In this document: positions 1-6,081 of the stretch, one piece after another
How positions within the stretch are numbered: position 1 is the first letter of the stretch
Layout of the letters: every line of letters starts with the position of its first letter
Notes under the pieces: model-generated
Told to the model about the DNA's origin: nothing
Database searches by the model: none
What the model saw: only the letters and a program-made list of their open reading frames with translations
NCBI GenBank assembly: GCA_013298415.1
Contig: JAAFHN010000040.1
Coordinates: forward strand, 1-11,389
Source: Comamonadaceae bacterium
GTDB lineage: Bacteria; Pseudomonadota; Gammaproteobacteria; Burkholderiales; Burkholderiaceae_C
Direction: 5' to 3'
DNA length: 11,389 bases
Program-made: the position numbers and the translations under genes

Positions 1-66
1 GCGCTCACCATCGCGCAAACCCAGATGAATGCTGTCGACCGAGGTGTCGAAGGCCAAGCACTTCAT
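1..66 (-). CDS. tsaB: TsaB, t6A tRNA modification protein (N-terminal fragment, cut by window edge)
   Basis: Reading leftward from the ATG at 66-64, 22 open codons run to the window edge and begin MKCLAFDTSVDS. This is the usual N-terminus of TsaB (M-x-x-L-A-F-D-T-S), an ASKHA-fold protein. TsaB partners TsaD and TsaE in making threonylcarbamoyladenosine at position 37 of ANN-decoding tRNAs in the cytoplasm. The start codon overlaps the stop of the upstream transporter gene as ATGA, so the two genes are probably co-transcribed and translationally coupled. Only the first strand and turn of the fold are present, so the call rests on the LAFDTS motif and its position. Another ASKHA protein such as TsaD is possible but less likely, because TsaD starts with a different signature. 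Confidence 0.8.
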   Translation of the reverse strand, partial: MKCLAFDTSVDSIHLGLRDGER

Positions 67-1052
67 GGCACCGCCTTGGCCAATGGCGCAGCAGGTGCAG
101 CACTTGCCTGCGCCCGCACACCCAGCACGATCCCCAGCGTCACACAGGCCAAGCCCAGCAGCAAATTGAGGCCGAGCGGCTCGCCCAAAAACGCCACCGC
201 GCCCAGCGCCGACAAGCCCGGCACCAAGGCCGTGACCATGGTGGTTTTCACTGGCCCGTAGTGCCGAATCATGATCGCGAATGTGATGCCAGACACCACC
301 ACCGACAGGCCGCCCTGCACAAACATCTGAAAGCAAATTTCCCACCAGGGCGCGCGGTTGAGGCCCGTGGGCATCACGCCGCTGGCCACCAAAATTGCAA
401 ACACCGGTACCACAGTTACCAAGCAAAAAGCCGATACGGCCGCCGTGATGGCAATTGGATCGGGCTGGTAGCGCCGGATCAACAGGCCAAAGCTCGCCCA
501 GGTGAACGAGGTACACAAAAAGAGCACATCGCCGATCCACACGCCCTGACCCTGCGCAATGCCTTGCCAAATGGATGCGCCGCCCACAAGCGCCGCACCC
601 AACAGCAGCAAACCCAGCGCGGCCCAGCGCGCCGGGCTCACGCGCTCGCCAAACACCGCGATGCTGAGCAACGCAGTCCAAAGCGGCAGCATGCCCGGCA
701 TCAGCACGCTGGCGTGGGCCGCAGGGGCAAAGAAAAAGCCGCTGTAGGCCAAAAACGAGTAAGCAACGCCTGCCAAGAGCCCGGCATAGACCGTGAGCCG
801 TGTGGGCAGCAGGCTGATGCCGAGCCAGCCACGTGGCGCGCCTTTCACATGGATTTGCCAGAGCGCCCAAGGCAAAAGCACAGATCCTGCGCCAATGAAG
901 CGCAGCACCGAAATGTCAAAGGGCGTCAAGCTGCGCATGGCGCTCGCGCGAGCGATCACGATGAACGATGTCCAGATCAGCACAGTCACCACGGCCGCAA
1001 TCAAGGCCAGCCGCGCAGTGATGGGGGCGGGCGTGTGAGCAGTTGCGGGCAT
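63..1052 (-). CDS. DMT superfamily (EamA) transporter
   Basis: This 329-aa inner-membrane protein has about ten hydrophobic helices, the usual length and topology of EamA/DMT exporters. The first EamA repeat spans about residues 15-155 and contains the typical FxxAAHASVLMPGMLPLWTA region (about 107-127). The second spans about 170-312 and ends GEPLGLNLLLG...GIVLG. The family exports amino acids, nucleosides or other small metabolites, and the substrate cannot be read from the sequence. The ATG at 1052 is chosen because the N-terminal helix begins soon after it; no strong Shine-Dalgarno is visible. The stop overlaps the tsaB start by ATGA, which implies one operon. The gene is divergent from cca, with about 97 bp between the starts holding both promoters. 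Confidence 0.88.
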   Translation of the reverse strand: MPATAHTPAPITARLALIAAVVTVLIWTSFIVIARASAMRSLTPFDISVLRFIGAGSVLLPWALWQIHVKGAPRGWLGISLLPTRLTVYAGLLAGVAYSFLAYSGFFFAPAAHASVLMPGMLPLWTALLSIAVFGERVSPARWAALGLLLLGAALVGGASIWQGIAQGQGVWIGDVLFLCTSFTWASFGLLIRRYQPDPIAITAAVSAFCLVTVVPVFAILVASGVMPTGLNRAPWWEICFQMFVQGGLSVVVSGITFAIMIRHYGPVKTTMVTALVPGLSALGAVAFLGEPLGLNLLLGLACVTLGIVLGVRAQASAAPAAPLAKAVP

Positions 1053-1149
1053 CCGGCGATTATCCCAGGGTGGGCGAAATGCTGGCCTGCTCTAAGATTT
1101 GCGCAGCCCGCCTCGCCCGAGCGCGCCGCTTCCTGCCTACACTGCCCGT

Positions 1150-2418
1150 GTGAACGCAACGACTTCCCGCCGCATCAAGCCTGCCGTGTATTTGGTGGGC
1201 GGCGCGGTGCGCGATGCGCTCTTGGGCTTGCCCGTGCACGACCGCGACTACGTGGTCACCGGCTGCACGCCCCAGCAGCTCTTGGATGAAGGCTTTGTAC
1301 CTGTGGGCAAAGACTTCCCCGTGTTTTTGCACCCAAGCACCAAAGAAGAAGTGGCGCTGGCCCGCACCGAGCGCAAAACCGGCGCTGGCTACCACGGCTT
1401 CGCCTTCCACGCTGAGCCTGGCGTGCGCATCGAAGACGATCTTTCGCGGCGTGACATCACTATCAATGCGATAGCAATAGATGTAGCAAATACTAAGACA
1501 GAGGACAAAAAACACGCAAAATTCAGTGCCAAAGCCTGCGTGGAGGCCGCCCGCAGCACCGATTGGGCTGCCGCCGTGCACGTGCTGCCGCTGATCGATC
1601 CGCACGGTGGCCTGGCCGATTTGCAAGCCAAGCGCCTGCGGCATGTGACCGATGCCTTTGCCGAAGACCCCGTGCGCATCCTCCGCTTGGCGCGGTTTAC
1701 CGCGCGGTTTCCAAATTTTTCGGTGGCTGAAGCGACCAATGCGCTCATGCAGCGCATGGTGCAAGCGGGCGAGGTGGATGCTCTGGTGGCCGAGCGGGTG
1801 TGGCAGGAATTTGCGCGCGGCCTCATGGCGGCCGAGCCTGTGCGGATGCTGCGGGTGCTGCAAAGCTGCGGCGCGCTGGCACGCGTGGCGCCGGAGCTGG
1901 CGGCAGAAGCTGCGGCTTGCAGCGAGGCCGTAGCGCGGGTGGCGAAGCTGGCTTTGCCACTGCAAACCCGCTTTGCGGTGATGTGCAGGCCCATGGAGGT
2001 GGGGGCTGTGGCAAGCCTGTGTAAACGCTGGCGCGTGCCGCAGCACTTGCGCGAGCTGGCAGGCTTGGCCAGCTCAGAACATCTGGCCATTTGGGCGAGC
2101 GAAAAAGCGAGTGCCCCAGAGCTTTTGGCGCTCTTGCAGCGCTGCGACGCGTTTCGCAGGCCTGAGCGCTTTGAAGATTTGCTGGCCGCCTGCGCCTGTG
2201 CCTACACCTCGGGCCTCGAAGTCGCACCGCGTTTCGACAGGCTCCGTGAGGCCTGGGCTGCCGCGCGTGTGGTTGATGCAAAAACAATAGCAATACAGGT
2301 AACAAATGCTTGGACAGAGCTGGAAAATCACCAAAAAAACATCGGTGAAGCCATCCAAGAAGCCTTGACGAAGGCCCGAATCGCAGCCATCGTGCAAGCC
2401 CTAGCCCCTAGCCCCTAG
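1150..2418 (+). CDS. cca: CCA-adding enzyme (tRNA nucleotidyltransferase), HD-less, with repeat-derived insertions
   Basis: The enzyme adds or repairs the 3' CCA of tRNAs. Class II nucleotidyltransferase motifs are intact: YLVGGAVRD (residues 14-22), the DRD metal-binding carboxylates (31-33), RRDITINA (100-107) and EDPVRILRLARF (172-183). From memory of E. coli Cca the protein aligns well to RLREAW near the C-terminus. Two departures stand out. Residues about 112-147, between TINAIAID and IDPHGG, are extra and begin with repeat copy A. Residues about 377-391 carry copy B. The HD phosphohydrolase region is deleted: where E. coli has CHDLGKG this protein has C279-R280-P281, so phosphatase and phosphodiesterase activities should be absent. 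The start is uncertain: GTG 1150 is preferred, but an in-frame TTG at 1099 and a GTG just before YLVGG are alternatives, and no clear Shine-Dalgarno is seen. The 422-aa length is close to the HD-containing family only because the insertions offset the loss. Confidence 0.9.
   Translation: MNATTSRRIKPAVYLVGGAVRDALLGLPVHDRDYVVTGCTPQQLLDEGFVPVGKDFPVFLHPSTKEEVALARTERKTGAGYHGFAFHAEPGVRIEDDLSRRDITINAIAIDVANTKTEDKKHAKFSAKACVEAARSTDWAAAVHVLPLIDPHGGLADLQAKRLRHVTDAFAEDPVRILRLARFTARFPNFSVAEATNALMQRMVQAGEVDALVAERVWQEFARGLMAAEPVRMLRVLQSCGALARVAPELAAEAAACSEAVARVAKLALPLQTRFAVMCRPMEVGAVASLCKRWRVPQHLRELAGLASSEHLAIWASEKASAPELLALLQRCDAFRRPERFEDLLAACACAYTSGLEVAPRFDRLREAWAAARVVDAKTIAIQVTNAWTELENHQKNIGEAIQEALTKARIAAIVQALAPSP
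1459..1512 (+). repeat. Dispersed short repeat, copy A (in frame within cca)
   Basis: The copy has the hairpin CTATC-AATGC-GATAG (1460-1474), then GCAATAGATGTAGCAAATAC and TAAGACAGAG. It matches the other four copies over about 45 bp. The first part coincides with native codons for the conserved TINAIA of Cca. The rest encodes residues 112-121 (VANTKTEDKK), which have no counterpart in E. coli Cca. Confidence 0.75.
2278..2327 (+). repeat. Dispersed short repeat, copy B (in frame near the cca 3' end)
   Basis: The copy contains AATAGCAATACAGGTAACAA followed by ATGCTTGGACAGAG. It has the same orientation and the same reading frame as copy A, encoding T-I-A-I-Q-V-T-N-A-W-T-E. The end hairpin is lost in this copy. 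It falls in the C-terminal tail of Cca just after RLREAW, a region where the E. coli protein is shorter. Confidence 0.7.
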
Positions 2419-2434
2419 CCCCTAGCCCCTAGCC
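2401..2434 (+). repeat. Tandem heptamer repeat (CTAGCCC), almost five units
   Basis: Four perfect units of CTAGCCC start at 2401, 2408, 2415 and 2422, followed by CTAGCC at 2429-2434. The array encodes the last five residues of Cca and its TAG stop (2416-2418), then fills the gap to the next start codon at 2438. Because the unit is 7 bp, a change in copy number would shift the frame, but TAG recurs in every frame within three units. Slippage would therefore change only the length of the tail and the intergenic spacing. Confidence 0.9.
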
Positions 2435-2437
2435 TCC

Positions 2438-2860
2438 ATGAAATCCTGGCTCCGCATCAACTCGCCGCACAACTGGCTCAACGCCAGTTTGGGCGCAGGC
2501 ATTGCCAAGCACGGCTTTCGCAAGTGGTACGAGCGCGAGCTGATGTCGGGCCATGCCCACATGATTTTGTGTTTTTTAGCCACGCTCGCGCTCATGGCCA
2601 GCATGGAAGCGTTTTCAAGCGGCACCCCCGGCGAAAAACTCACCGATGTCGGCTTTGTGCTGCTGTGCGGGGCCATCGGCTTGTGGTCGCTCAGGCGCTA
2701 CTTGTTTTTGCTCACCCGAGCCGAACACATCGCCAACCAAGCGAATTGCCCGCACTGCCAAAGCTACGGTCTCTTGAAAACCACCGCCCCTGCCACGGCC
2801 AACATCCAAGCGGTGAGCTGCAAGCGATGCGGGCATGAGTGGGACATCGAGCTGGGGTAG
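2438..2860 (+). CDS. Small membrane protein with C-terminal zinc ribbon, function unknown
   Basis: This 140-aa protein has a basic, amphipathic N-terminus (residues 1-36), two hydrophobic helices at about 39-58 and 70-92, and a cytoplasmic-type tail with two CxxC pairs: CPHC (104-107) and CKRC (128-131). The pairs are about 20 residues apart and should bind one zinc ion as a zinc ribbon. I do not recognise a named function; similar proteins seem to be Burkholderiales hypotheticals. The start lies 19 nt after the cca stop with the heptamer repeat in between, and no Shine-Dalgarno is visible, so its translation may depend on ribosomes finishing cca. It ends convergently with the TPR gene. Confidence 0.8.
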   Translation: MKSWLRINSPHNWLNASLGAGIAKHGFRKWYERELMSGHAHMILCFLATLALMASMEAFSSGTPGEKLTDVGFVLLCGAIGLWSLRRYLFLLTRAEHIANQANCPHCQSYGLLKTTAPATANIQAVSCKRCGHEWDIELG

Positions 2861-2870
2861 ACGACCCGAG

Positions 2871-2895
2871 CGTTTGCTGGGGGCCCCTGCGAACG
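2871..2895. terminator. Candidate bidirectional hairpin between convergent genes
   Basis: CGTTTGC (2871-2877) pairs with GCGAACG (2889-2895) with one wobble, and a GGGG/CCCC extension continues the stem inward across a mismatch. It lies between the stop codons of the zinc-ribbon and TPR genes, where a shared terminator would be expected. There is no T-tract on either side, so this is only a candidate. The nearby sequence also holds CAGCCGCAG twice in tandem. Confidence 0.3.
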
Positions 2896-2939
2896 GCTTG
2901 TGAGTTGCGTTCAGCCGCAGCCAGCCGCAGTCAGCTGGC

Positions 2940-3713
2940 TCAGTCTTCCAACTCAGCCTTCGCCATCTCCACGTCAAGCCGCTCCATCGCATCGGCGGGC
3001 TCGCTCTCGGCGGCTTGGTTGTAGAGCTTCTCGGCCTCTTTCATTTTCTTGTCGCCTTCAAGCATCACGAGGCCGTTGGCGTATTCGATCATCGCAATCG
3101 CGCTGCTGGGATTGAGTTTCAAGGCTTCTTGAAAGAGCTTTAAGCCCGCGTCTTTTTTGGCGCCGTAGGTCATGCCGCCGATCAGCGAGCCCACTTTGTC
3201 AATCACTTCGGCGTGGAAGGAGCCGAGTGCAATGTGCGCGTCGGCGTGCTTGGGTGCGAGCTTGATCGTGGTTTCCAGCGCCACTTTCACCTTGGTGCCC
3301 AGACCCTGCGCAAGCGCCTTGGCCACGCTGATGCCTTGGCCGTAGCGGCCCAAAGCGTAGGCTTGCCAGTAGTAGGCATTGGGGTTCTTCGGCTCTGCTG
3401 CCTGCTGCGCCTCGGCGCGCTCGGCCACTTGCATGAAAAAGTCGAGCTTGGCCTTTTCTTTGGGCTCCAAGTAGTTCGCGTAGATGCAAGTGGCTTTGTT
3501 GGCGAGCGTGATGCCCGCGCCGCCCAGCTTCACGCCAGCCTCCGCTGCCTTTTGAAACTCACCGTTGTGAAACAGCGCCCAAGCTTCAAGCAAAGCCTTG
3601 TCGCTGGGTAGCGGCTCAGCGTCGCCTTTATGAAGCGTGGCCCAATTTTTCTTGACGGCTGCGGCATCAAAACTGAACTCGCCCGCGTGTGGAAATGCTG
3701 CCCATTTGGCCAT
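2940..3713 (-). CDS. Tetratricopeptide-like (TPR) protein, function unknown
   Basis: This 257-aa soluble, alanine- and lysine-rich helical protein has no signal peptide or membrane helix. TPR-like helix pairs are seen at about 112-165 (NAYYWQAYALGRYGQG, then ALETTIKLAPKHADAHIALGSFHAEV) and 190-235 (LKLFQEALKLNPSSAIAMIEYANGLV). Further weaker repeats lie at 40-100. TPRs mediate protein-protein contacts, and the partner is unknown. The start is well fixed: ATG 3713 is preceded by AGGAG with a 6-nt spacer, and the upstream in-frame TTG at 3728 would place that site inside the gene. It lies 111 bp downstream of tetR on the same strand with a hairpin between them, so co-transcription is possible but not shown. 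Confidence 0.82.
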   Translation of the reverse strand: MAKWAAFPHAGEFSFDAAAVKKNWATLHKGDAEPLPSDKALLEAWALFHNGEFQKAAEAGVKLGGAGITLANKATCIYANYLEPKEKAKLDFFMQVAERAEAQQAAEPKNPNAYYWQAYALGRYGQGISVAKALAQGLGTKVKVALETTIKLAPKHADAHIALGSFHAEVIDKVGSLIGGMTYGAKKDAGLKLFQEALKLNPSSAIAMIEYANGLVMLEGDKKMKEAEKLYNQAAESEPADAMERLDVEMAKAELED

Positions 3714-3796
3714 GTTTGTCTCCTGCAAAAAACAACGACGATCAAGGAAATGGCTTCAGGATAGCACTGCTTGGAGTCGGACTTTGCGACCCATTT

Positions 3797-3815
3797 GATG
3801 CTGCGGTGCAGCATC
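3797..3815. terminator. Perfect 8-bp hairpin between tetR and the TPR gene
   Basis: GATGCTGC (3797-3804), loop GGT, then GCAGCATC (3808-3815). It lies 10 bp past the tetR stop on the minus strand. No T-run follows on the minus strand, so it may be a weak or Rho-assisted terminator, an mRNA-stabilising hairpin, or an operator. Confidence 0.35.
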
Positions 3816-3824
3816 CGCGATGCT

Positions 3825-4484
3825 TCACGCAGACGGCCCGTAAGCGCCAGCAAGTTTCAGCAAGTGCATGCGCTCTTCGGTTTGCAGATAGGGCACGAGC
3901 AGGTTGAGCACATGGTGTGCACCGCGCATCAAGGCGGCTCCGGCGCTCTCGGGCTCTAGCGCGCGGCGTGGGTCTTTCACGTATTCAAAGCTCAGCCAAT
4001 AGGTGAGCACCACCACCATGCTGTTGGCAATCGGCTCCAGCTCGCGCGAATCGATCTTCACGCTGCCGCTGCGGTTCATGCTGTCGAGCAAGAGCCGCAG
4101 CGAGCGGGTTTTGTTTTTGATGATCCATTGGAAGTGCGTCTCAAGGCGGCGGTTCTTGGAGAGCAAATCGTTCAAATCGCGGTAGAGGAATCGGTATTGC
4201 CAAATCAGCTCGAAAAGCGTGTGCATGAAAAACCATGCATCTTCCACATTGCGCACCGCGTCGCTGGCGTTCAGCAGCTCGCTGATGCTGCGCTCGTAGC
4301 GGTCAAAAAGGGCGTTGATGAGCTCGTCTTTGGCGGGGTAGTGGTAGTAGAGGTTGCCGGGGCTGATCTTGAGCTCGGCCGAGATCAGCGTGGTGGAGAC
4401 ATTGGGCTCGCCAAAGCGGTTGAACAACTCAAGCGTGACTTCCAAAATGCGCTCGGCGGTGCGGCGGGGGGCTTTTTTGACCAT
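3825..4484 (-). CDS. TetR/AcrR family transcriptional regulator
   Basis: This 219-aa protein has the usual TetR length. The N-terminal DNA-binding domain (about 8-55) contains RILEVTLELFNRFGEPNVST and then the helix-turn-helix with AELKISPGNLYYHYPAKDEL, where LYYHYPAKDELI is the classic recognition-helix end. The C-terminal domain (60-219) binds an unknown ligand. It contains a distinctive EDAWFFMHTLFELIWQYRF stretch (about 81-99) followed by LYRDLNDLLSKN; I recall this from a TetR type widespread in Burkholderiales, but I cannot name a regulon. It is divergent from the sulfurtransferase across 123 bp, so it could repress itself and that gene. No obvious palindromic operator stands out other than the repeat copy at 4539-4582. 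Confidence 0.9.
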   Translation of the reverse strand: MVKKAPRRTAERILEVTLELFNRFGEPNVSTTLISAELKISPGNLYYHYPAKDELINALFDRYERSISELLNASDAVRNVEDAWFFMHTLFELIWQYRFLYRDLNDLLSKNRRLETHFQWIIKNKTRSLRLLLDSMNRSGSVKIDSRELEPIANSMVVVLTYWLSFEYVKDPRRALEPESAGAALMRGAHHVLNLLVPYLQTEERMHLLKLAGAYGPSA

Positions 4485-4538
4485 GGCGTTGTTCGGTGTG
4501 TGTCAATCAATGTAGCGCAAGAGTGCGCCTGCTGACAA

Positions 4539-4582
4539 CTACTAAAGTGATAGCAATACATATCGAAAACACCTGGACAGCA
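4539..4582 (+). repeat. Dispersed short repeat, copy C (tetR/sulfurtransferase intergenic)
   Basis: The copy reads CTACTAAAGTGATAGCAATA, then ACATATCGAAAACACC and TGGACAG. It shares the GATAGCAATACAT and GGACAG blocks with copies A and B. The end hairpin is degenerate. It fills much of the 123-bp divergent promoter region, about 26 bp before the sulfurtransferase ATG, so it may lie in that gene's 5' leader. Confidence 0.65.
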
Positions 4583-4607
4583 GTGATGTTTGTGCAAAAA
4601 TTTGGCC

Positions 4608-5477
4608 ATGAACACCACTTTTTCAACCCTGATCGATGCTGCGAGCTTGCAGCGTTTGCTTGATGAGGGCGCCGATGTCGCCATCTTCGATTGCAGCTTT
4701 GATTTGGCAAACGTGGCCGTGGGCCGCGAGGCGTTTTTGGCGCGGCACCTTGTCGGCGCGCAGTTCGCGGACTTGGACGCGGACTTGAGCGAAAAGCGGC
4801 CCGGCGCACCCACTGCCAGCGCTGGCCGCCACCCGCTGCCCACACGCGAGGCCTTTGCCGCCTGGCTCGGCTCACGGGGGGTGGGGCCAGGCACCCAAGT
4901 GGTGGTGTACGACCGCAATGCGCAGATGTTTTGCGGGCGCATGTGGTGGATGTGCCAGTGGGTGGGGCATGCGGCCTGCGCGGTGTTGGACGGCGGCTTG
5001 GCGGCTTGGGAAGCTGCCGGCGGGGCGCTGGATTCGGGCGCTGCCGATGTGCCGCAGGCAGTTCCGCATCCGCTCAGCGCTGCCACCGTGCCCACGCGCA
5101 GCACAGCGCAAGTGCATGCGGCGTTGGGTGGTGCTCAAACCATCGTCGATGCCCGCGCCACGCCCCGTTTTCGCGGCGAGGTGGAGCCGCTTGACCCGGT
5201 GGCAGGCCACATTCCCGGCGCGCTCAATCGCCCGTTTGCGATGAACTTCGATGCCAGCGGCAAGTTCAAGCCGCGCGAGCAGCTCCGCCAAGAGTTCGAT
5301 GCCCTGCTGCAAGGCCGAGACCCTGCCCAAGTCGTTCACCACTGCGGCAGCGGCGTGACCGCCACACCGAACGTGCTGGCGATGCTGATCGCTGGCTACG
5401 ACACGCCAGCGCTGTACCCCGGCAGCTGGAGCGAGTGGTGCAACACCGCAGGGATGCCTGTTGCGACTGGGGGTTGA
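4608..5477 (+). CDS. sseA: 3-mercaptopyruvate sulfurtransferase (two-domain rhodanese)
   Basis: This 289-aa protein has two rhodanese domains. The N-terminal domain (about 7-140) is structural; its strand and loop VVVYDRNAQMFCGRMWW lie where the catalytic loop would be. The catalytic domain is at about 163-285. The active-site loop HCGSGVTA puts the persulfide-forming cysteine at C246. CGSGVT is the signature of mercaptopyruvate-specific enzymes, in contrast to the C-R-x-G-x-R/K loop of thiosulfate sulfurtransferases. Also typical are GHIPGALNRPF (200-210) and PALYPGSWSEWC (267-278). It moves sulfur from 3-mercaptopyruvate to cyanide or thiols in the cytoplasm. The start is ATG 4608, chosen over an in-frame TTG at 4590 because the conserved domain begins soon after it; no clear Shine-Dalgarno is seen. 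Confidence 0.92.
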   Translation: MNTTFSTLIDAASLQRLLDEGADVAIFDCSFDLANVAVGREAFLARHLVGAQFADLDADLSEKRPGAPTASAGRHPLPTREAFAAWLGSRGVGPGTQVVVYDRNAQMFCGRMWWMCQWVGHAACAVLDGGLAAWEAAGGALDSGAADVPQAVPHPLSAATVPTRSTAQVHAALGGAQTIVDARATPRFRGEVEPLDPVAGHIPGALNRPFAMNFDASGKFKPREQLRQEFDALLQGRDPAQVVHHCGSGVTATPNVLAMLIAGYDTPALYPGSWSEWCNTAGMPVATGG

Positions 5478-5505
5478 GGGGTGTGGGGGCAGGTTTACCG
5501 GAGAT

Positions 5506-5585
5506 CAGGAGTTCAGGAGGAAACAGCCAAAAATTGAGTGAAACCCCAAACTTGTGGCTGTTTTTCCTTGTCTCCTGAACTCCTG
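5506..5585. terminator. 80-bp inverted repeat between convergent genes, likely bidirectional terminator
   Basis: CAGGAGTTCAGGAG (5506-5519) pairs perfectly with CTCCTGAACTCCTG (5572-5585). The arms then continue with GGAAACAGCCA against TGGCTGTTTTTCC, with small bulges. Each transcript would form a long hairpin, and the T-rich stretch at 5559-5566 lies within the right arm. It sits exactly between the sulfurtransferase stop (5477) and the Mpo1-like stop (5598), the right place for a shared terminator. A small palindromic repetitive element is the alternative. Confidence 0.6.
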
Positions 5586-5597
5586 TGAAATGGATCC

Positions 5598-5927
5598 CTA
5601 GAACCTGATTTTCCCCGTCCAAATGTCTTTGTACATGACCCAATCGCCCATGAAGCTGTAGAGCGGGCGTTTGAAGCTGGCGGGCTTGTTTTTCTCGAAG
5701 CCGAAGTGACCGATCCAGGCGCAGCCGTAGCCGCAGAGCAGGCCCGCTAGAAACCACCAAGCGCTTCCTGTGGCGAAGATCATCGCCAGGCAACAGAGCG
5801 AAAGCGTGCTGCCCAGGAAATGCAGGCGGCGGCAAGTGGTGTTGGCGTGTTCGCCCAAGTAAAAGGGATAGAACTCGGCAAAGCTTTGGAAGGCTTTGGG
5901 GTCGACGGCGGCGGCTTGTGTGGTCAT
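5598..5927 (-). CDS. Mpo1-like (DUF962) small membrane protein
   Basis: This 109-aa protein has two hydrophobic segments at about 37-54 and 56-73. It carries the hallmarks of the DUF962/YGL010w family: FAEFYPFYLGEHANTTCRRLHFLG (about 16-39), GHFGFEKNKPASFKRPLYS (73-91) and MGDWVM. H27, H36 and H74 are candidate metal ligands. Yeast Mpo1 is an iron-dependent dioxygenase that shortens 2-hydroxy fatty acids; the bacterial role is untested and is inferred by homology only. ATG 5927 has GGAGAG 5 nt upstream, which settles the start against a longer open frame reaching 6032. The gene is divergent from the TPP-riboswitch transcript, about 57 bp away, and convergent with sseA. Confidence 0.85.
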   Translation of the reverse strand: MTTQAAAVDPKAFQSFAEFYPFYLGEHANTTCRRLHFLGSTLSLCCLAMIFATGSAWWFLAGLLCGYGCAWIGHFGFEKNKPASFKRPLYSFMGDWVMYKDIWTGKIRF

Positions 5928-5949
5928 GGTTTCTCTCCAGTTTTGCAGA

Positions 5950-5979
5950 TTCTGCGCCGAAAGCCGCGCCGCGTAAAAT
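5950..5979 (+). promoter_or_regulatory. Candidate sigma-70 promoter for the riboswitch transcript
   Basis: A -10 element TAAAAT (5974-5979) is preceded by a weak -35 TTCTGC (5950-5955) at 18-bp spacing. Transcription would begin near 5985-5987, right at the 5' strand of the riboswitch P1 stem (5984-5988). That fit supports the call. Confidence 0.5.
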
Positions 5980-5983
5980 CGCC

Positions 5984-6073
5984 GCTTCGCTAGGGGTGCG
6001 GCGACTGTGCAAGCGGTCGCTGCTGAGATCACACCCTTTGAACCTGATTGAGGTCATCCTCGCGCAGGGAAGC
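5984..6073 (+). ncRNA. TPP riboswitch (THI element)
   Basis: All the conserved blocks of the thiamine pyrophosphate aptamer are present in order. P1 forms from GCTTC (5984-5988) with GAAGC (6069-6073). The AGGGGTGC box is at 5992-5999. The variable P3 hairpin is GCGAC (6001-6005) with GTCGC (6016-6020). The invariant CTGAGAT is at 6023-6029 and ACCCTTTGAACCTGAT at 6033-6048, followed by TCGCGCAGGGAAGC at the 3' end. TPP binding normally turns off the downstream gene. The gene 84 nt downstream is a TonB-dependent receptor, which points to uptake of thiamine or a precursor. Confidence 0.95.
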
Positions 6074-6081
6074 CGCGTGAA

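Noticed and set aside
261..1289. Long plus-strand open frame of 342 codons opposite the DMT transporter
   Set aside because: It is rich in R, H, Q and A as expected for an antisense shadow of a GC-rich membrane-protein gene, has no family signature, and overlaps two well-supported genes.
1060..2090. Minus-strand open frames opposite cca
   Set aside because: They are antisense shadows. They translate the reverse strand of repeat copy A to LSICYIYCY, which helped reveal the repeat but is not a protein.
2230..2252. TTTCGACAGGCTCCGTGAG in cca resembles the CTTCGACAGGCTCAG palindrome at 8467-8480
   Set aside because: It encodes FDRLREAW, where RLREAW fits the conserved Cca C-terminal region, and there is no complementary arm nearby. 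Chance similarity is the simpler reading.
3759..3778. GGATAGCACTGCTTGGAGTC resembles a shortened copy of the dispersed repeat
   Set aside because: The middle of the element is missing and only two short blocks match. This is too weak to call a sixth copy without a profile search.
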